In this document: piece by piece, positions 24,591 through 36,925 of the stretch
How positions within the stretch are numbered: the stretch's first letter is position 1
Layout of the letters: the number at the start of each line of letters is the position of its first letter
Source of the DNA: Aphelocoma coerulescens
Lineage: Eukaryota > Chordata > Aves > Passeriformes > Corvidae
DNA length: 64,000 bases
NCBI RefSeq assembly: GCF_041296385.1
Contig: NC_091017.1
Span: forward strand, 10,596,001-10,660,000
Direction of reading: 5' to 3'
Position numbers and translations under genes: made by a program
Notes under the pieces: model-generated
Databases searched by the model: none
What the model saw: the letters and a program-made list of their open reading frames with translations, nothing else
What the model was told of the DNA's origin: nothing

Positions 24591-27500
24591 CATGGAGAAG
24601 TGTTGTCCTGTCTTTGTAAAAGCAGTTCCTTTCTGAAACTTCTTTCCTTTTCTTTCTTTCTTGCTTTTCTTTGATTATCAGCAGCAAATAAGATATGTAT
24701 AATTGGGAAGCACTGCATTAAGGAAGACCTAAATCCATCCTCACAATTTCAGTTCTGAATTCTTTTCCATGCTGGGCCATTCTTGAGTTTGTGCACTCCT
24801 CAGACATTCATATACAAGTGAGCAAGGGTCATCAGACCCATATAGCAAATGTCAAAATCTTCCATGCAAAAGAAATGCAAACACAGTATCCCGCTTCTGA
24901 AGGAATAGGGCTGAGGGCTAAGTACCATAATTTTATTTCAGATACTGACATTTTTCCAGGATGTCAGATGTCTCAGAGTCAACAATTCTGACTGGTTACT
25001 GAAGAGGCAGTTGTGAAGATATTCAAAGCCTTTCAATAGCAAGGCATTCCTTCTCTGTCATCAAGTAAGCTTTAGAAGCAATTTGGTCTAGATAGATACT
25101 TCTGTCCATTGACCTCCTGGGATAAGACAGACCCTATTTCCTCTCAGAAATATGTTTGAAATGTGAATTCCTCATTGAAGAGAAGCATATACAGACTTAA
25201 AATTGAAACAGTTCTTGAGAGTCTGAAAGGCCTTTTCAGAGACTTGAAACATTGTAAAGGGAAATGCATTCTTAGGTCTATTAACAAGGCTTCCTCATAG
25301 AAACCCGATGCAAAAATTTCCTGTGGAGAAGTCTCAGAAGAATTGCAAACAGAATAGATTATTTCTACTCCAGGCATAGGGAAAGGCCTGATCTGTAAAG
25401 TATTTCAAGTGATGAAGAAAGTCCTGATATTTGTGCGTTATTAGTTAAATTACTAATTAAAAGGACAATTTAGAATCAAAGCAACGTTCCCTGGCATGTA
25501 AATTTGTCTGCTGACAATGGTCGAGTTTCAAAGAACAGTACTTCTGTGATGCCAGATGCCTGCCAAACCTGCTTATGGAAATGTATTAACCTAGGACAAA
25601 GACAAAATATGTGTTTTTCTGTGAGTCTATCACAGCCAGACAAGGTTTCCTATACATCAGTATGGTGCTTCAGTTCCAGCCTAAGGGGCATGGAGCATAT
25701 CAAAGGTAGAAAAGTTGGAGCCATGACACTGAGGGCAAGAAAGCCATCTCTCTGTGCTGACATACCTGCTTTTCTCAGCTTGCTCATTAACAGGACCGGT
25801 TTCACTCTGCTCCCTGATTCTGGAGCCCACTTGCTCAGAATTAATCTGCACCCCTGTGTAAACTTGTGCCACGTATGGTCAGATGTACATTTTTTTTCTG
25901 GAAGTTGAGGTATCCTGCACCGTTTCACTTAGGGATAGAGACAGTGGGGTATTTTGAGTCCCTACTTGTGGTTTTGCTCTTACACACTTTGCTTTTTCTC
26001 AAAAGCCAACACTCTTTCTTGATTTTCTGTCTGTCTTGCAGCTTTCACCCTCTCATATTGCAGCCTCAAACCCCTCCAGAGGAGAATTAGTGCAAATTCT
26101 ACCTTACTATCAAGGAACACTTAGACAGTCACAGAACAAGCGAAACTCTGGGAAAAGTGTGAAAATGAAGCCTGAAGGTGCTCTGAAATGGGAAGTGTTG
26201 AGCAGCTCATGAGCAGCATACAGGTGGTGAGAGATGTTTCTCAGCACAACATGATGTAAACATTGGCAGGCCATAAGAATTAGTGCAAGGAAAACTGAAA
26301 TGATAACAAGAGTCCCTTTTCCTCCCTTAATGACTTGAACACTTAGATTGTGAAGCATAATCCTTCAGAAACTCTCAGACCTGCACTTCCACATGGCAGA
26401 AGTGTGCTTGTCACAGTTAGCTATGTGTCAAAGCACAGACTTGGCACAGGGAAATTGGGGAAAAAGCTTAAGTGAGGCATGTTATTTGAGAAGTGCCCTG
26501 GTTTCTACTTGTGTTTTGACTCAGGTTGTTTACAGAGTTGTGCTAAAGTTCTGCTGAAGGAAAAACAGCTGAGTTTTCAACTTGCAATCTATATGGTCAT
26601 CACTTTCTCATGCCCTTAATTAGAAAGCCTCTTGCCAGAAAATTTAAAAACTCTAAAAACTTCTCCCTGTTGCAAATGTACAATGCTTAAAGCATGTACA
26701 CTAATGAGGCTTGATGCCAGCACTAGCAGAGGCCCTGGTAAGCAATTAACTGTGAAAAAGAGAGGAAGACCCCTTATATACATTAATTTACTCATAGTCC
26801 TGTTAGGTGCATTGACCCTTTACTAAAAGCTGTGAATTTATTTCCTTGAACCATACAGTAGGCTCTGTGTCACAAATGTAAAAAAAGACATATAACACAT
26901 GCATTTACACGATTTCTCCAAATTGTGTTAACCCTTAGAGTCCTCAGAGCAACTGGAACTGAAATTGCACATCAAGCTGAAGCCTTACCCGCTGCACTCT
27001 CTCACTTCAACATATTTCTGTCTCTCTTTGGAAGGTGATTCAGAAATGCAGGAATCACTCTAGGAATTTAAATTGTATATCAAAAAGCCCAATAATCCTC
27101 TTGCTTCTTTAATAAAATCAAACATTTTATAAGTTTGTGTAAAAGAATATATTATATTATATTATATTATATTATATTATATTACTTCCTGTATTGTCAG
27201 ATAATAGTATATGGCTGCAGTTAATTTACCAGATTTGAATTGCGTAAGGCACATATGAAAACTCCTGTTGAAATCAGTGGAAGTTTTATTTCAGAAAGAC
27301 TTGCTGGGATTCAAAATCCCTTAAGAGTTTGAGTCCAAAGGACTTGGTTTCAAAACCCTCCTCACTCTTCAGATCAAGTTCCACTTTTTCTGAGTAAGGT
27401 TGAGACAGATAGTATTCAACACACAGCACTTGTGTGCCAAAAGATAGCTAATACCATGGAGAAAATAAGTAGCTAGAGCAAAAGGAGTTATAGGCTAAGT

Positions 27501-28225
27501 AGAAAAAGAAATACTGATGTTCTAACAGCATGATTCTGAATAAAGTGTTCTCAGCAGAGCATTGAAACAAAAACAATGAAAGCAAAAAAACTCCAAACAA
27601 AACCAAGCTAAGAAAGTTTTGTTCTGGGGAGGGTTGTGGGTTGGGTTTTTATTTTTATTTCTGTTTTTTTTTCCCAAATTATTGACAAATATTAGACACC
27701 TTTTCATTTTTTCCTCATCCATTATTCACTATTCCTGCAAACCAAACAAATTCTTTCAAATCCCCTGGTCCAGCACTTGGAACCCCAAAGCTGTGATGTT
27801 TACTAGGCACAGCCTCAGGTAGGCCTCAAATCACAGGCCTTCTTTTCTACTTTTAATTTTCTCAGGGGAGACAAATGACCTTTCCAGGCTCTCAGTGACA
27901 GCATATCCCTAACCAAGCCCAGAGCAGAGAGCAGCCCTTGGATCTGCTAACCCATACATCCAAATTTGGTCTTTTTCAAGTCCACATCTACTTTGGTGGC
28001 TCATTAAATAGTATATTATTATCTGATCTTGTGGAATATCAGACATGGCAGTACTTTAAAAGTACCAAATGCAATAGGGACTAACTAAAATACTGAGCTC
28101 AGAATTGGATTTGGGTTTTGGAAATCATCATGCACTGGTGTAGAGCTTAGATAGTGGCCAGATAAAGAGGTTATGAGGTCCTTGTCTTGCAAGAAAGGGT
28201 CATGTTTACTGGTTACCAATAATGT
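24591..28225. other. Unrecognised unique DNA
   Basis: Frames up to 134 codons (25504-25908) have antisense overlaps and no recognisable domain. One pentamer microsatellite (27147-27184) lies within. No other element is identified. Confidence 0.55.
27147..27184. repeat. (ATATT)n pentanucleotide microsatellite
   Basis: About seven uninterrupted copies of a pentamer made only of A and T. Confidence 0.92.
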
Positions 28226-28315
28226 GTCACAGAATGAATGAAGTTGGATACGACCTCATGAAGTCCTCTAGTCCAGTACATCTGCTCAAGCAGAAATAGT
28301 TAGGGACCTGCTGTG
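28226..28315 (-). mobile_element. CR1 3'-end fragment, degraded, minus strand
   Basis: Starts TCACAGAATGAATGAAGTTGG and carries a CTGCTCAAGCAG motif about 60 bp on, the reverse complement of an avian CR1 3' end. It is strongly diverged and 5' truncated. A separate CR1 fragment in the other orientation follows within 45 bp. Confidence 0.6.
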
Positions 28316-28359
28316 CCAATTACACACAACTACTCACAAGTTACTCAGTTACTCACAAA

Positions 28360-28735
28360 TCTATGGGCCCTGACGAGATCCACCCCAAAATAGTGAGGGA
28401 ACTGGCAAAAGAACTTGCCAAACCACTCTCAATTACCTACCAGCAGTCCTGGTTAACTGGAGAAGTTCCAGCTGATTGGAAATTAGCAAATGTAATGTCC
28501 ATATAAAATAAGGGTCAGAAGGATGATCCAAGGAATTACAGGCTTGTTGGCTTAACCTTGGTTCTGGGCAAGGTTATGGAAGAGATCATTGTGAATGCCA
28601 TTACATGGCATTACATGCCATTACATTATGCAGCACATACAGGACAACCATGGGATCAAGCCCAGTCAACATGTATTTATGAAAGGAAGGCCCTTCTTTT
28701 CCTTGCCCCTCCTGCAGCATTTTTCTCAGTGCCCA
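28360..28735 (+). mobile_element. CR1 fragment with broken reverse-transcriptase sequence
   Basis: Read from 28360 this frame shows the conserved order seen in avian CR1 ORF2: SMGPDEIHP, then a leucine-rich helix ending in QQSWLTGEVP, then DDPRNYR and GKVMEEII. This is part of the reverse-transcriptase domain of a non-LTR retrotransposon. It is dead. There is an in-frame TAA at 28504-28506, and a 10-bp unit present three times at 28597-28626 shifts the frame, so the following matches (QDNHGIKPSQH, FMKG) lie in another frame. The ends are unclear, and similarity fades after about 28700. The overlapping 60-106 codon open frames here are remnants of this element. Confidence 0.8.
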
Positions 28736-29121
28736 GGTGAACACTTTCAGATCAGGTACAGTTTTTATACAGATTTTGAGGAAGCTGTAGTCGATCAAAA
28801 AGAGAGTGTGAAGAGAGGAAATTATTTGAGTTACCGTGAAGGGTATGATGATAGCTTCCTCTATGACCTACAAGGCCAAATTCCTTGCACTCCAGCAACT
28901 TTTAACAGAAACTGAGAAAGAAAGAGCACACTCTGGATTTTGCTGTCTTCATGGGGTAGTCACTAACTGGCTGGGGAGCTTTTTATCCCATCTCTGCAAG
29001 ATACCAAAACCAATGAAAGAAACACAGATTTTGAATTGCAACCCATGCCACACAAGTATCTTTTAATCCTTAGAGTAATCTATATTCAACAATATTATCT
29101 ATATTCTCTGGAGAGAATTAA
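28736..29121. other. Unrecognised DNA between CR1 and ERVL LTR
   Basis: Possibly further decayed CR1 sequence at first, otherwise unassigned. Confidence 0.4.
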
Positions 29122-29777
29122 ATCCTTGACTTGGGGTGATTTTATGATGTGTATCCCCTATCGCCACTCTATGCCCAGACATGATTCCTGTGCCTTTCTG
29201 TGTCTTTAAAACTGGGTGCGAGAGAAAGAAAGAAAAGCCAGATTAACTTTTCAAAGCAGTTTGTGCTCCAAGGTCACACTACTCCTCTGAGTGCTTCTGC
29301 GGTGGCAGGAGCGAAGGAAGCACCCTTTGCTGCTTTTCAGCCAGCTTTCGGCTCTGTCTTCTCCAGAAAGAGAGGGAGAGTTAATTTTTTTTTTCCCCCC
29401 TGGGACTTTGGCTTCTTCTTCTTCTCTCTGGAACTGTTCAGAACACCAGAACTCACTGGGAGAGCTTTCTACTGAGGCCTGCAGGGGGCCCATGTCAGCT
29501 CAGAAGAGGAGCGAGAAAGAGACCACACCCACAGAAAGGACTCTGAAAATTTACCAGGTTGTCTCCACAGTGAGAGGTTTTATTATTTAGCATTATTCTT
29601 TTCCCATTGTACATTGTGTCTGTTAAAGAAATAGTCTTTTTCCTTTCACTTTCCTCCAAGGAAATTTTTTATTTTTCCCTGAACCTGGTGGGGGAGGGAT
29701 GGCTGTAACCTGCCTTCTATCAGAGGACGTTCAAATTTGGATGTTCCTCTGAATTTGTCTCAAACCAGGACAATCCT
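29122..29777 (-). mobile_element. Solo ERVL-type LTR, minus strand, perfect 5-bp TSD
   Basis: The body is 29127-29772 (646 bp). Read on the minus strand it begins TGTCCTGGTTTGAGAC and ends CCCCAAGTCA, so it has TG...CA ends. An exact 5-bp duplication ATCCT flanks it at 29122-29126 and 29773-29777. Five bases is the usual duplication for class III (ERVL) elements, and the TGTCCTGGTTTG start fits the avian ERVL LTRs I know. AATAAA-type signals occur on the minus strand at 29578-29583 and 29668-29673. No internal retroviral sequence remains. The minus orientation rests on the recalled family terminus, so it is somewhat less certain than the element itself. Open frames at 29200-29590 are spurious. 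Confidence 0.85.
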
Positions 29778-30542
29778 CCAGCAGAGTTTTCAGGAATAGT
29801 TGTCCTAGTGTTCTGGCCAGAACATCTTCAATTGACTCATCTTCATGGATTCATTCCAAAATTATTTTATTATGCAACTACAAAAACATGCAAATATTCT
29901 GACAATGAACAAATGTGGGTGTAGAATAAAATATCTGCCCAGGCTAAGTTCTTGTAAAACCTATTCTCTAGAAAAACGGAATAGATTTGGGGAAAAAATG
30001 GGGAAAATTTGATCTCCGTGCAGAATTAAGCACTATGGCACATAGGAAAATATTAATTTAGGAAACATAGGGAATATACAGAACAGGTAGGAGAATTGTA
30101 AGATGGGTAAGGATCTGGGTGGAGGTAAAGGTTGTGTTAAAAACTGGGGCTGGAGGGCAATCATTAAGCATCATTAAGCATTAAGCTGATGCAAATACAA
30201 AATGCACTGTAAGTTCAAGAAGGAGCATTATACAAGACAAAAGGATTATTTTGAAATGCGAAGTTATAAAAGAAATGGATAAAATGCTGTAGAAAAAACC
30301 ATAAGGTCATGTAGTTAGGGACTAGTAATAGTTCCTTGATTGTACTGTGAATTTTTCAGTGAGAATTAACAGAAATACACAGATACCTATTAACAAACCA
30401 TCAGTCCAGGGAATCTATAGAGCTAAATGTAGTTCACTGACTCAAGAAAGACATTTTTAACAAAAATCAGGAATGTCTATGTCATGTAAGAAATACTGCT
30501 GTTCCCCTGACTGCAGTGCTTTATGTTTCTTGTAACAAACTG
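29778..30542. other. Unrecognised unique DNA
   Basis: Contains the 16-bp palindrome at 29809-29824 and a short repeat of CATCATTAAG-type units near 30160-30185. Nothing else is recognised. Confidence 0.5.
29809..29824. repeat. Perfect 16-bp palindrome
   Basis: TGTTCTGGCCAGAACA equals its own reverse complement. It contains two half-sites of the steroid-receptor type (TGTTCT/AGAACA) in everted order with a 4-bp centre, which is not the standard response-element arrangement. It may be chance. Confidence 0.6.
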
Positions 30543-30674
30543 CAGAATGGTTTGGGTTGGAAGGGACCTAAATGACCATCTAATTCCAACCCCCATGCAG
30601 GAACGCTTTCAGTAGAGCAGGTTGCTTAAAGCACTTTCCAGCCTGCCCTTGAACACTTCCAGGATGGGGCATGT
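30543..30674 (-). mobile_element. CR1 3'-end fragment, minus strand
   Basis: CAGAATGGTTTGGGTTGGAA at the left end is the reverse complement of the avian CR1 tail. It is followed by ...CCAACCCCC, GCAGGTTGC and CCTTGAACACTTCCAGG, all in the order expected for the reversed 3' UTR. About 130 bp survives and the 5' end is truncated. Confidence 0.88.
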
Positions 30675-33600
30675 TGAAGTCATTGAAACAAGATTTTTTT
30701 CAATAAGGTGTCTTACCATCGAACAAAGATCATAGCTTTAGGATAGTTTGGGTGGTGAATCTACTAATGAATGCTAAATAAAAGATCTTGTCTTTCTTAT
30801 TCATGGGTACTACTCCCAGCAATAACTATTTGTCATCAGGAAATTCCCTGTGCAGGTAACATCATAGAGTGATATTTATTATATGGCATTCTGTTAGTAC
30901 AAGAACAAAATTGCTATTTACTGGCCACTAATGCAAGTAACATTAGGAACAAAAAATACAGTCTCAGAGCAGAACAGTGTGATACTCTGTTCTGATAGCA
31001 TCATCCCTATATCAGCATGGAAGACAATTCTTAGGACAAATTAGGTTGCAATTACAGAAACATGGAATTACTTCTCCAAATGAATTTCTAATTAAATTTT
31101 TATAGTCCATACTGCTACACTAGACAAATACAGAGTTTTTACTCACAAACACCTACTACTGCCTATTTTCCCCTCTGATTTAGTATTTATTAATTCTAAT
31201 TTAATGCTATAAAAGGAAATGAAATATTTGTATTTCCACCTTTTATTAGGAGAATCATCCAAATAAATCACAAAGCAATGTTTATCAAGCAATTTTGATT
31301 CTGGAGAGCAATGTTTTGACACCCTTGAATGCAATTATTGCTAAGCTGTGAAGCAACAACTGGATAGTACTAGACACAGTAAGAAAAAGAAGATCTTAGG
31401 CAGTTTATTTGAGTACCTAAGAAAAATAATATTTATGAAGCTTATATCTCCACAGGGTGATGAGTCCCAGTTTTTAAGAAACCAAACAACATTTTCTGCA
31501 TTGCCTGTATTCTTAAGAGACATATTTTCACATACACCTGTAGCTCAGAAAAATTAATTAGTTGAACTGACACTTCTAGGATACAGTTTTGTGGTTCTTG
31601 ACATTCTAGATAATTTAAATCTGATGCAAAAACATTAAATCTGATTTATCTATTGCCTTGAATTTTTAATTACTTTCTTGAACACATTAAAATAAATGGA
31701 ACTTTAGGGATTATTTAAAATGGGACGGTCCATTTGAAATGTATGTCAGAATAATACATTTTTAAAGCCCATTAGTATCTCCAGGTCTAGTCATAAATGG
31801 ACCTACATTTAAATAACAGGTACATTTTTATAAAAATCAATGTCTGTCCCACAGCCCAATATTAAAAGTGGGCAGTTAATAGTGATTTTTTTTTTAAATT
31901 TCAGATTATTTTTAGTACATTTTTCCAGCTCAGATACTGTCTGAAAACACCAACAGGACTATTACTGCTGTGCCTAATACCAACAGCAGATAACACACTC
32001 AGGAATAGGCATTTGATTAGTCATTAATGAGAACCAGCTCATAACAGTCTTAATCTTTGAAGACTAAAGATTCTGTGAAGATTAAAAAAGGAGAGAGACT
32101 TCCCAAAATCATTAAATGTGAATGAACATTTCTACCTTGCAATAGCCAAACACTTAAGGCTGTGTTAGGTGTTACTATGTGAGTGACATTAACAAGTCTA
32201 GAAGAAGCTATTGATGTGTGTAGTTAATGCTTAAGAACACTGAATCTGAGCCCAGATGTAGAGTCCACCTATCTGCTGCTCCCTTTACAAATTATATTTG
32301 TTAACATTTCAAGAAGATTTTTTTAAATGGTTTTCAACAGGAAAAAAAACCCAAACCACTATTTTTGGTGAAGGCTTAATTTCTTTATCTACCATATTCC
32401 ACTGGGTTAGATACATGAGTGGAAGTTTTCTACACATCATAGAACAGTAAACATCTAATACAATCTATACTTTCACCAATCTTTTTTTGCTGTAAACTAT
32501 CACTATTCCCTATATATTAAACTGCATCTAAAAATAATTTTTCTTCTCTTTTATATGCTATTACAGCTGTAGGTATTTTAGCAACAGGAGTTGTTGCTAG
32601 TTGTTTAAATTACAAAATCTGACAATTTAACCTTCTTGATCAATACTCCTTTCTAAATATTTTTAATAGATGAAGAGTAATAAATTAAATCACTTTGAAA
32701 TAAATGACTTTTAATACAGAAATCGTATCAGGCATCCTTTAGAACAGGATCACATATTACCTGAAGATACTTTTCCCTGTTATTGACACTGCTATTTACT
32801 TTCTTCCTCCATCCTATTTGATTGACTCAAAGTTTGAATATGTGTCTGAAGAAAAATGAAGGATCTAAATCCTTTCTGGGGCAGCTCATTCTTTCAAAAC
32901 TTTTTTAGATGTGACATTTTAAGAAAATTTGCGAGAGCCAGGAATTTACTGACCTCTGCCAAAATGAGTACTATGAAAAAGGAAAAATAGGGGAGGTCAC
33001 TGAGACTCAGCCAAAAGTAATATTATTAAAGAATTCTTTATAGACCTGACTGCCAATTCATACTGTTCTGGAGACTACAGCCTTGTTCCACTCTGGCAGA
33101 GTGTCCTACCTAACCCACATTGTTCTTTGGTCACTATCCAAACTCTGCTGATGGATTTGGGAGCCCCTCCAGGGAGCTGAGTGCACTTTGGATTGCAGCA
33201 TAAAAACACCAGTCAGACAATGTTAAAGTCTTGCTGAATAAGGCATTACCTTCAGAAGTTAATTTTGACGTTTCAGATGCTAATGAATCATTCTGTTATA
33301 CTTCAAGACAGTAAGAATATGGTTTTTCCTGTCATGTGTTTAACACTTGAAGTTTTTTGTCATTTAATTTTATTTATGTGAAGAACTGAGGCTCAAAATA
33401 AAACCATTTCTGAAAAATGGGAATAATTAGATCCAAAATGGATTCAGCAAACAGATTTCATTCTTTAAAATAGGGAGAAGTGAGGGGAGGAACATGTTGA
33501 TTCATTAAATACCCAAATGATTTAGGAGAAAAGGTCTTATTTTTTGAATGGGACAAAGACAGCAGGAGACAGTTTTAAAGCTATTGCTGATACTTACGGA

Positions 33601-36352
33601 AAGAAAAACACTCAAATTTGCATAGGTGTGAAAAAACAGTCACTAATTTAGCTCAGGGGGAAAGTAGGACACAGTAAATGAATATATAATTTTTAGTCAC
33701 GGTAGACTATACTGGAGGATAGGTGGAATTTTCAGAACCATTTAGCTCTACTTGATTATGCTCACTTATCATTAGCAAAAACGTACTGTCTTTGGTAAAA
33801 ATAAAGTTGTTCATCACTTAGCTCTTCCAAAAAACTCATCCTTAAATGTCAGAAATGCTACTAATTTTGACACTTTGCCTTAAAATGCAGACCACACACT
33901 TGGGAAAAAATTATCTTTCTTATCATTATTTAATGTAATTTTTCTGTGAATATGCATCTTGATGACAGTGAAGAGCTATCTTTGATGTCATATCTACAAG
34001 GAGTCAACTGAAAATATATTCTCAACATTAGTGATCTATTTCCAAAGTAGGAAGGATAGAGTGAAATCTGATTGTGTTATTTGCAATCCTGTAATTGTCG
34101 CTACCGTATTGAAATATGGAACAGACAACCCAGGAGATTATTAAATATTTGGATTTGAGACATTCCTGTGAACTTTAGGCAACCAGCCAGAACTAGTGCA
34201 AGCAAATGGTAAAATCTTAAGCATTTTTAAAATACCTTAAAATCATTTGCAACCACATAGTTAAAGGAGAATCAGTGTTCTTCCTCTTGTGTTATTACAG
34301 AAGACCTTTCAGTTGTAGAAGCATCCTGACACAGAGTTGCCCTGGGAGATACACAAAGGTCTTCTGTATAACCTTTTCTCTTTTTTTTGAGCAAGTCACT
34401 TGTCATATAGTAACTTCCTTTGATACCATGCACAACACTGCCCTGGACTTGTTTTATGTAACAAAAATCCCCTTTTACATTCACCAAGCCCAACACATGT
34501 TTTCACAGTGGTTCGGCTAGCCCATGCCTCAGGGTTAGACAATTTCACCAATGCCCAAACAAGACTCCTACCCCAGAGAGTGAGAAGTTTCCAAGCTCAC
34601 TGCTTTCCTCAGACACGCTGTCTTTAATGGAGAGTGAAAGGAGGAGGTCACATCCTGTTCCAAGAGGGAAAAGGAAGCTTGTACAGTGTTATTTTTCATA
34701 GCAAAAAAGCCTCCCATCATATAGCTTGTGCAATCTGCTTAGATAGTACAAATGAGTCCAGACCTCTTATCTTAGCTGATATAGCCAAACTAGATGTAGA
34801 CAGGTCAGTAGTTCCTCCAAAAGAAACAGCAAAATATTCTGAAAGCTTAAATATTGTTTAAATAGCACTCCATTTACTTGTCTTTATATTTGTCTTGTCT
34901 CAACATACTAGACTATGCTACTACAGGTTCTTGTAAACTTTATTTCTTCCACTTTATTGTACAGTCATGAGATTTATCAGATATGTAACTTCAAAACAAT
35001 TCTATATGCCATTATTCCAAAGGAAGGTGAATGCAAACTAAATCTAAAATAATGAGTGTACTATTAGCTATACTCGTCTTATTTAGCAGCAGAAGGGATG
35101 GATTTGAGTGACTTGCACCTTGCACTGCAATCCTACTTTTCTTTTCTTTTCTTTTTAAGCAAGAATTCTATTTATCCCCTAGAATAAATATATATATTGT
35201 TCTTTCAGGACAGTATTTTTAAATGCAGCTTGCAGTAGTCCATGGTAACCTGACTAGAGCTAAAAGCAGCCAGTAGCATTGATTAAATCAGAACTGAATT
35301 AGACTAGTGACGACCAACTTTGATAATTCTGGCTTCAGCATTAAGTATTTTATAACTGAATTGTCAGGTAGGTGCTAATTTTAATTTTTGAGTTCAGCAG
35401 AAATCAAGAACCATAGAAAGACAGACTGAAAACAAAATGGAAACTATGTGCATCATGATTTAGAAAATAAGTGATTTCTCAAAGCAAGTTCCTAAAATCA
35501 TTGAAAATTCATTCTGATTTTCCTGGAATACCTTGCTGTGCTCCTTTCAGGAACAGTTTACCCTCACCCAGCTAGAGATTTTATTCATGGATATTCCACA
35601 ATTATGTTATATATTTTAACTGAGGACTCACTTCACATATCAGAATAAGGGAACTGCCAAGTACATTCCTAAAGTCAAGTAACAAATGAACATAAATTCA
35701 GGCTTGGACAAAATGAAGTGTGTAAGACAGACACTCTGACATCTTGCAAATCCAGATTAAGTATGCTAATTTGATCAAAATAATTACCCCATTAAACTTA
35801 TATTCCCAATCAAGCCTAAACAGAATCTGTGCTGAGGACGAAGTTAGCCAGGTACCCAGTGGGGAAAGAGAAAAAGGGAGGAAAGGATGGCTGACTGGAA
35901 AGGCCATAAGGAAAAACTAATCTTCATTTGGCATAAATACAGCTGTTACCAGGAACTTGCCTGGCCAGAGCAACGCCAAGCCTTTTTCCTCACACTGACT
36001 GCAAAATGCTGCAGGAAGTTTACAAGGAAGAACTAGGCAAGAACTAATCCTTTCCTACTCTTTCTGCAGTTGCAGTTTTCCTGCCCTAATATTCATCTGA
36101 AGTTGAATGTTTTACCTGGTGCAGGAAACCATGGCATCAGGTTTTTCTCAGGTGCTTCTCAGGGTCCTGTTGTAGTCCAAGGACCCATTCATCAGAGAGC
36201 TACCACAAAAGCTTTTCTAAGCTTTTCATAATTATTAAGCTGAAAGTCTTCAACTGATACAACACTCATGCTAACAAGGTTCCATCTCCACCGTCCACCC
36301 CAGGAAACACCCAGACCTTGACAGTTTCTGAGGTTATGACCGTTTCATCTTT
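30675..36352. other. Unrecognised unique AT-rich DNA
   Basis: About 5.7 kb with no recognisable gene or repeat copy. Only short open frames (60-81 codons). A (TTTTC)n-like patch lies near 35135-35157. Confidence 0.55.
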
Positions 36353-36602
36353 ATCACAGAATCATGGAATTGTTTGGGTTCTAAGCCCCTGCCAGGAGCA
36401 GAGGCACCTTCCACTAGACCAGATTGCTCAAAGCCCCATCCAACTTGGCCTTGAACACATCCAGGGGTGGGACAACCACAATTTCTGCGGACAAGCTGTT
36501 TCAGTACCTCACCACCCTCACAGAGAAGAATTTCTTCCTAATATCTAATCTAAACCTGCCTTCTTTCGGCTTAAAGAATGCTGTACACATCACTGTTGGC
36601 CT
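36353..36602 (-). mobile_element. CR1 3' part, minus strand
   Basis: Starts ATCACAGAATCATGGAATTG and continues with TAGACCAGATTGCTCAAAGC, CCTTGAACACATCCAGG and TCACCACCCTCACAGAGAAG, the avian CR1 3' UTR read backwards. Its truncated 5' end abuts the truncated 5' end of the next CR1, which runs the other way. Confidence 0.88.
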
Positions 36603-36925
36603 GAGGTGAGGGAGTGTGTCCAGGAAGAGCAGTGGAGCTGGAGCACGAGTCTGAGCACAAGTCTGATGATGAGGGACCTGGGACTGTTTAGCCTGGAGAA
36701 AATGAGACACAGGGGGCCCTCATCACTCTCTACAACTACCCAAAAGGTGAGGGTCAGCCCCTTCTCACAGGTAACAAGTGACAGTCCAAGGAAATAAATG
36801 GCTAGGGTCAAATGGTGCCACTCATGACCTGTTACAGCCTAGCTTGCCAGCTATTAAGGATATAATCTTTTCTATGACCCTTCTGGGTCCCTTCTAACTC
36901 AGAATATTCTGTGATTCTGCGACTA
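36603..36925 (+). mobile_element. CR1 3' part, plus strand, with internal deletion
   Basis: Shows GTTTAGCCTGGAGAAAATGA, then ACAACTACCCAAAAGG and CTTCTCACAGGTAACAAGTG. About 100 bp of expected sequence is then missing or unrecognisable before the terminal CTTCTGGGTCCCTTCTAAC and ATTCTGTGATTCTG tail. Start is approximate. Confidence 0.82.

Noticed and set aside
25504..25908. 134-codon plus-strand frame with a PDSGAH-like string that briefly recalled a retroviral protease
   Set aside because: The catalytic D-T/S-G-A context and flanking domains are absent, and two minus-strand frames overlap it. Treated as chance.
32015..32035. Homeodomain-like palindrome TCATTAATGA
   Set aside because: Short AT-rich palindromes are frequent by chance here, and nothing else marks the site as an enhancer.
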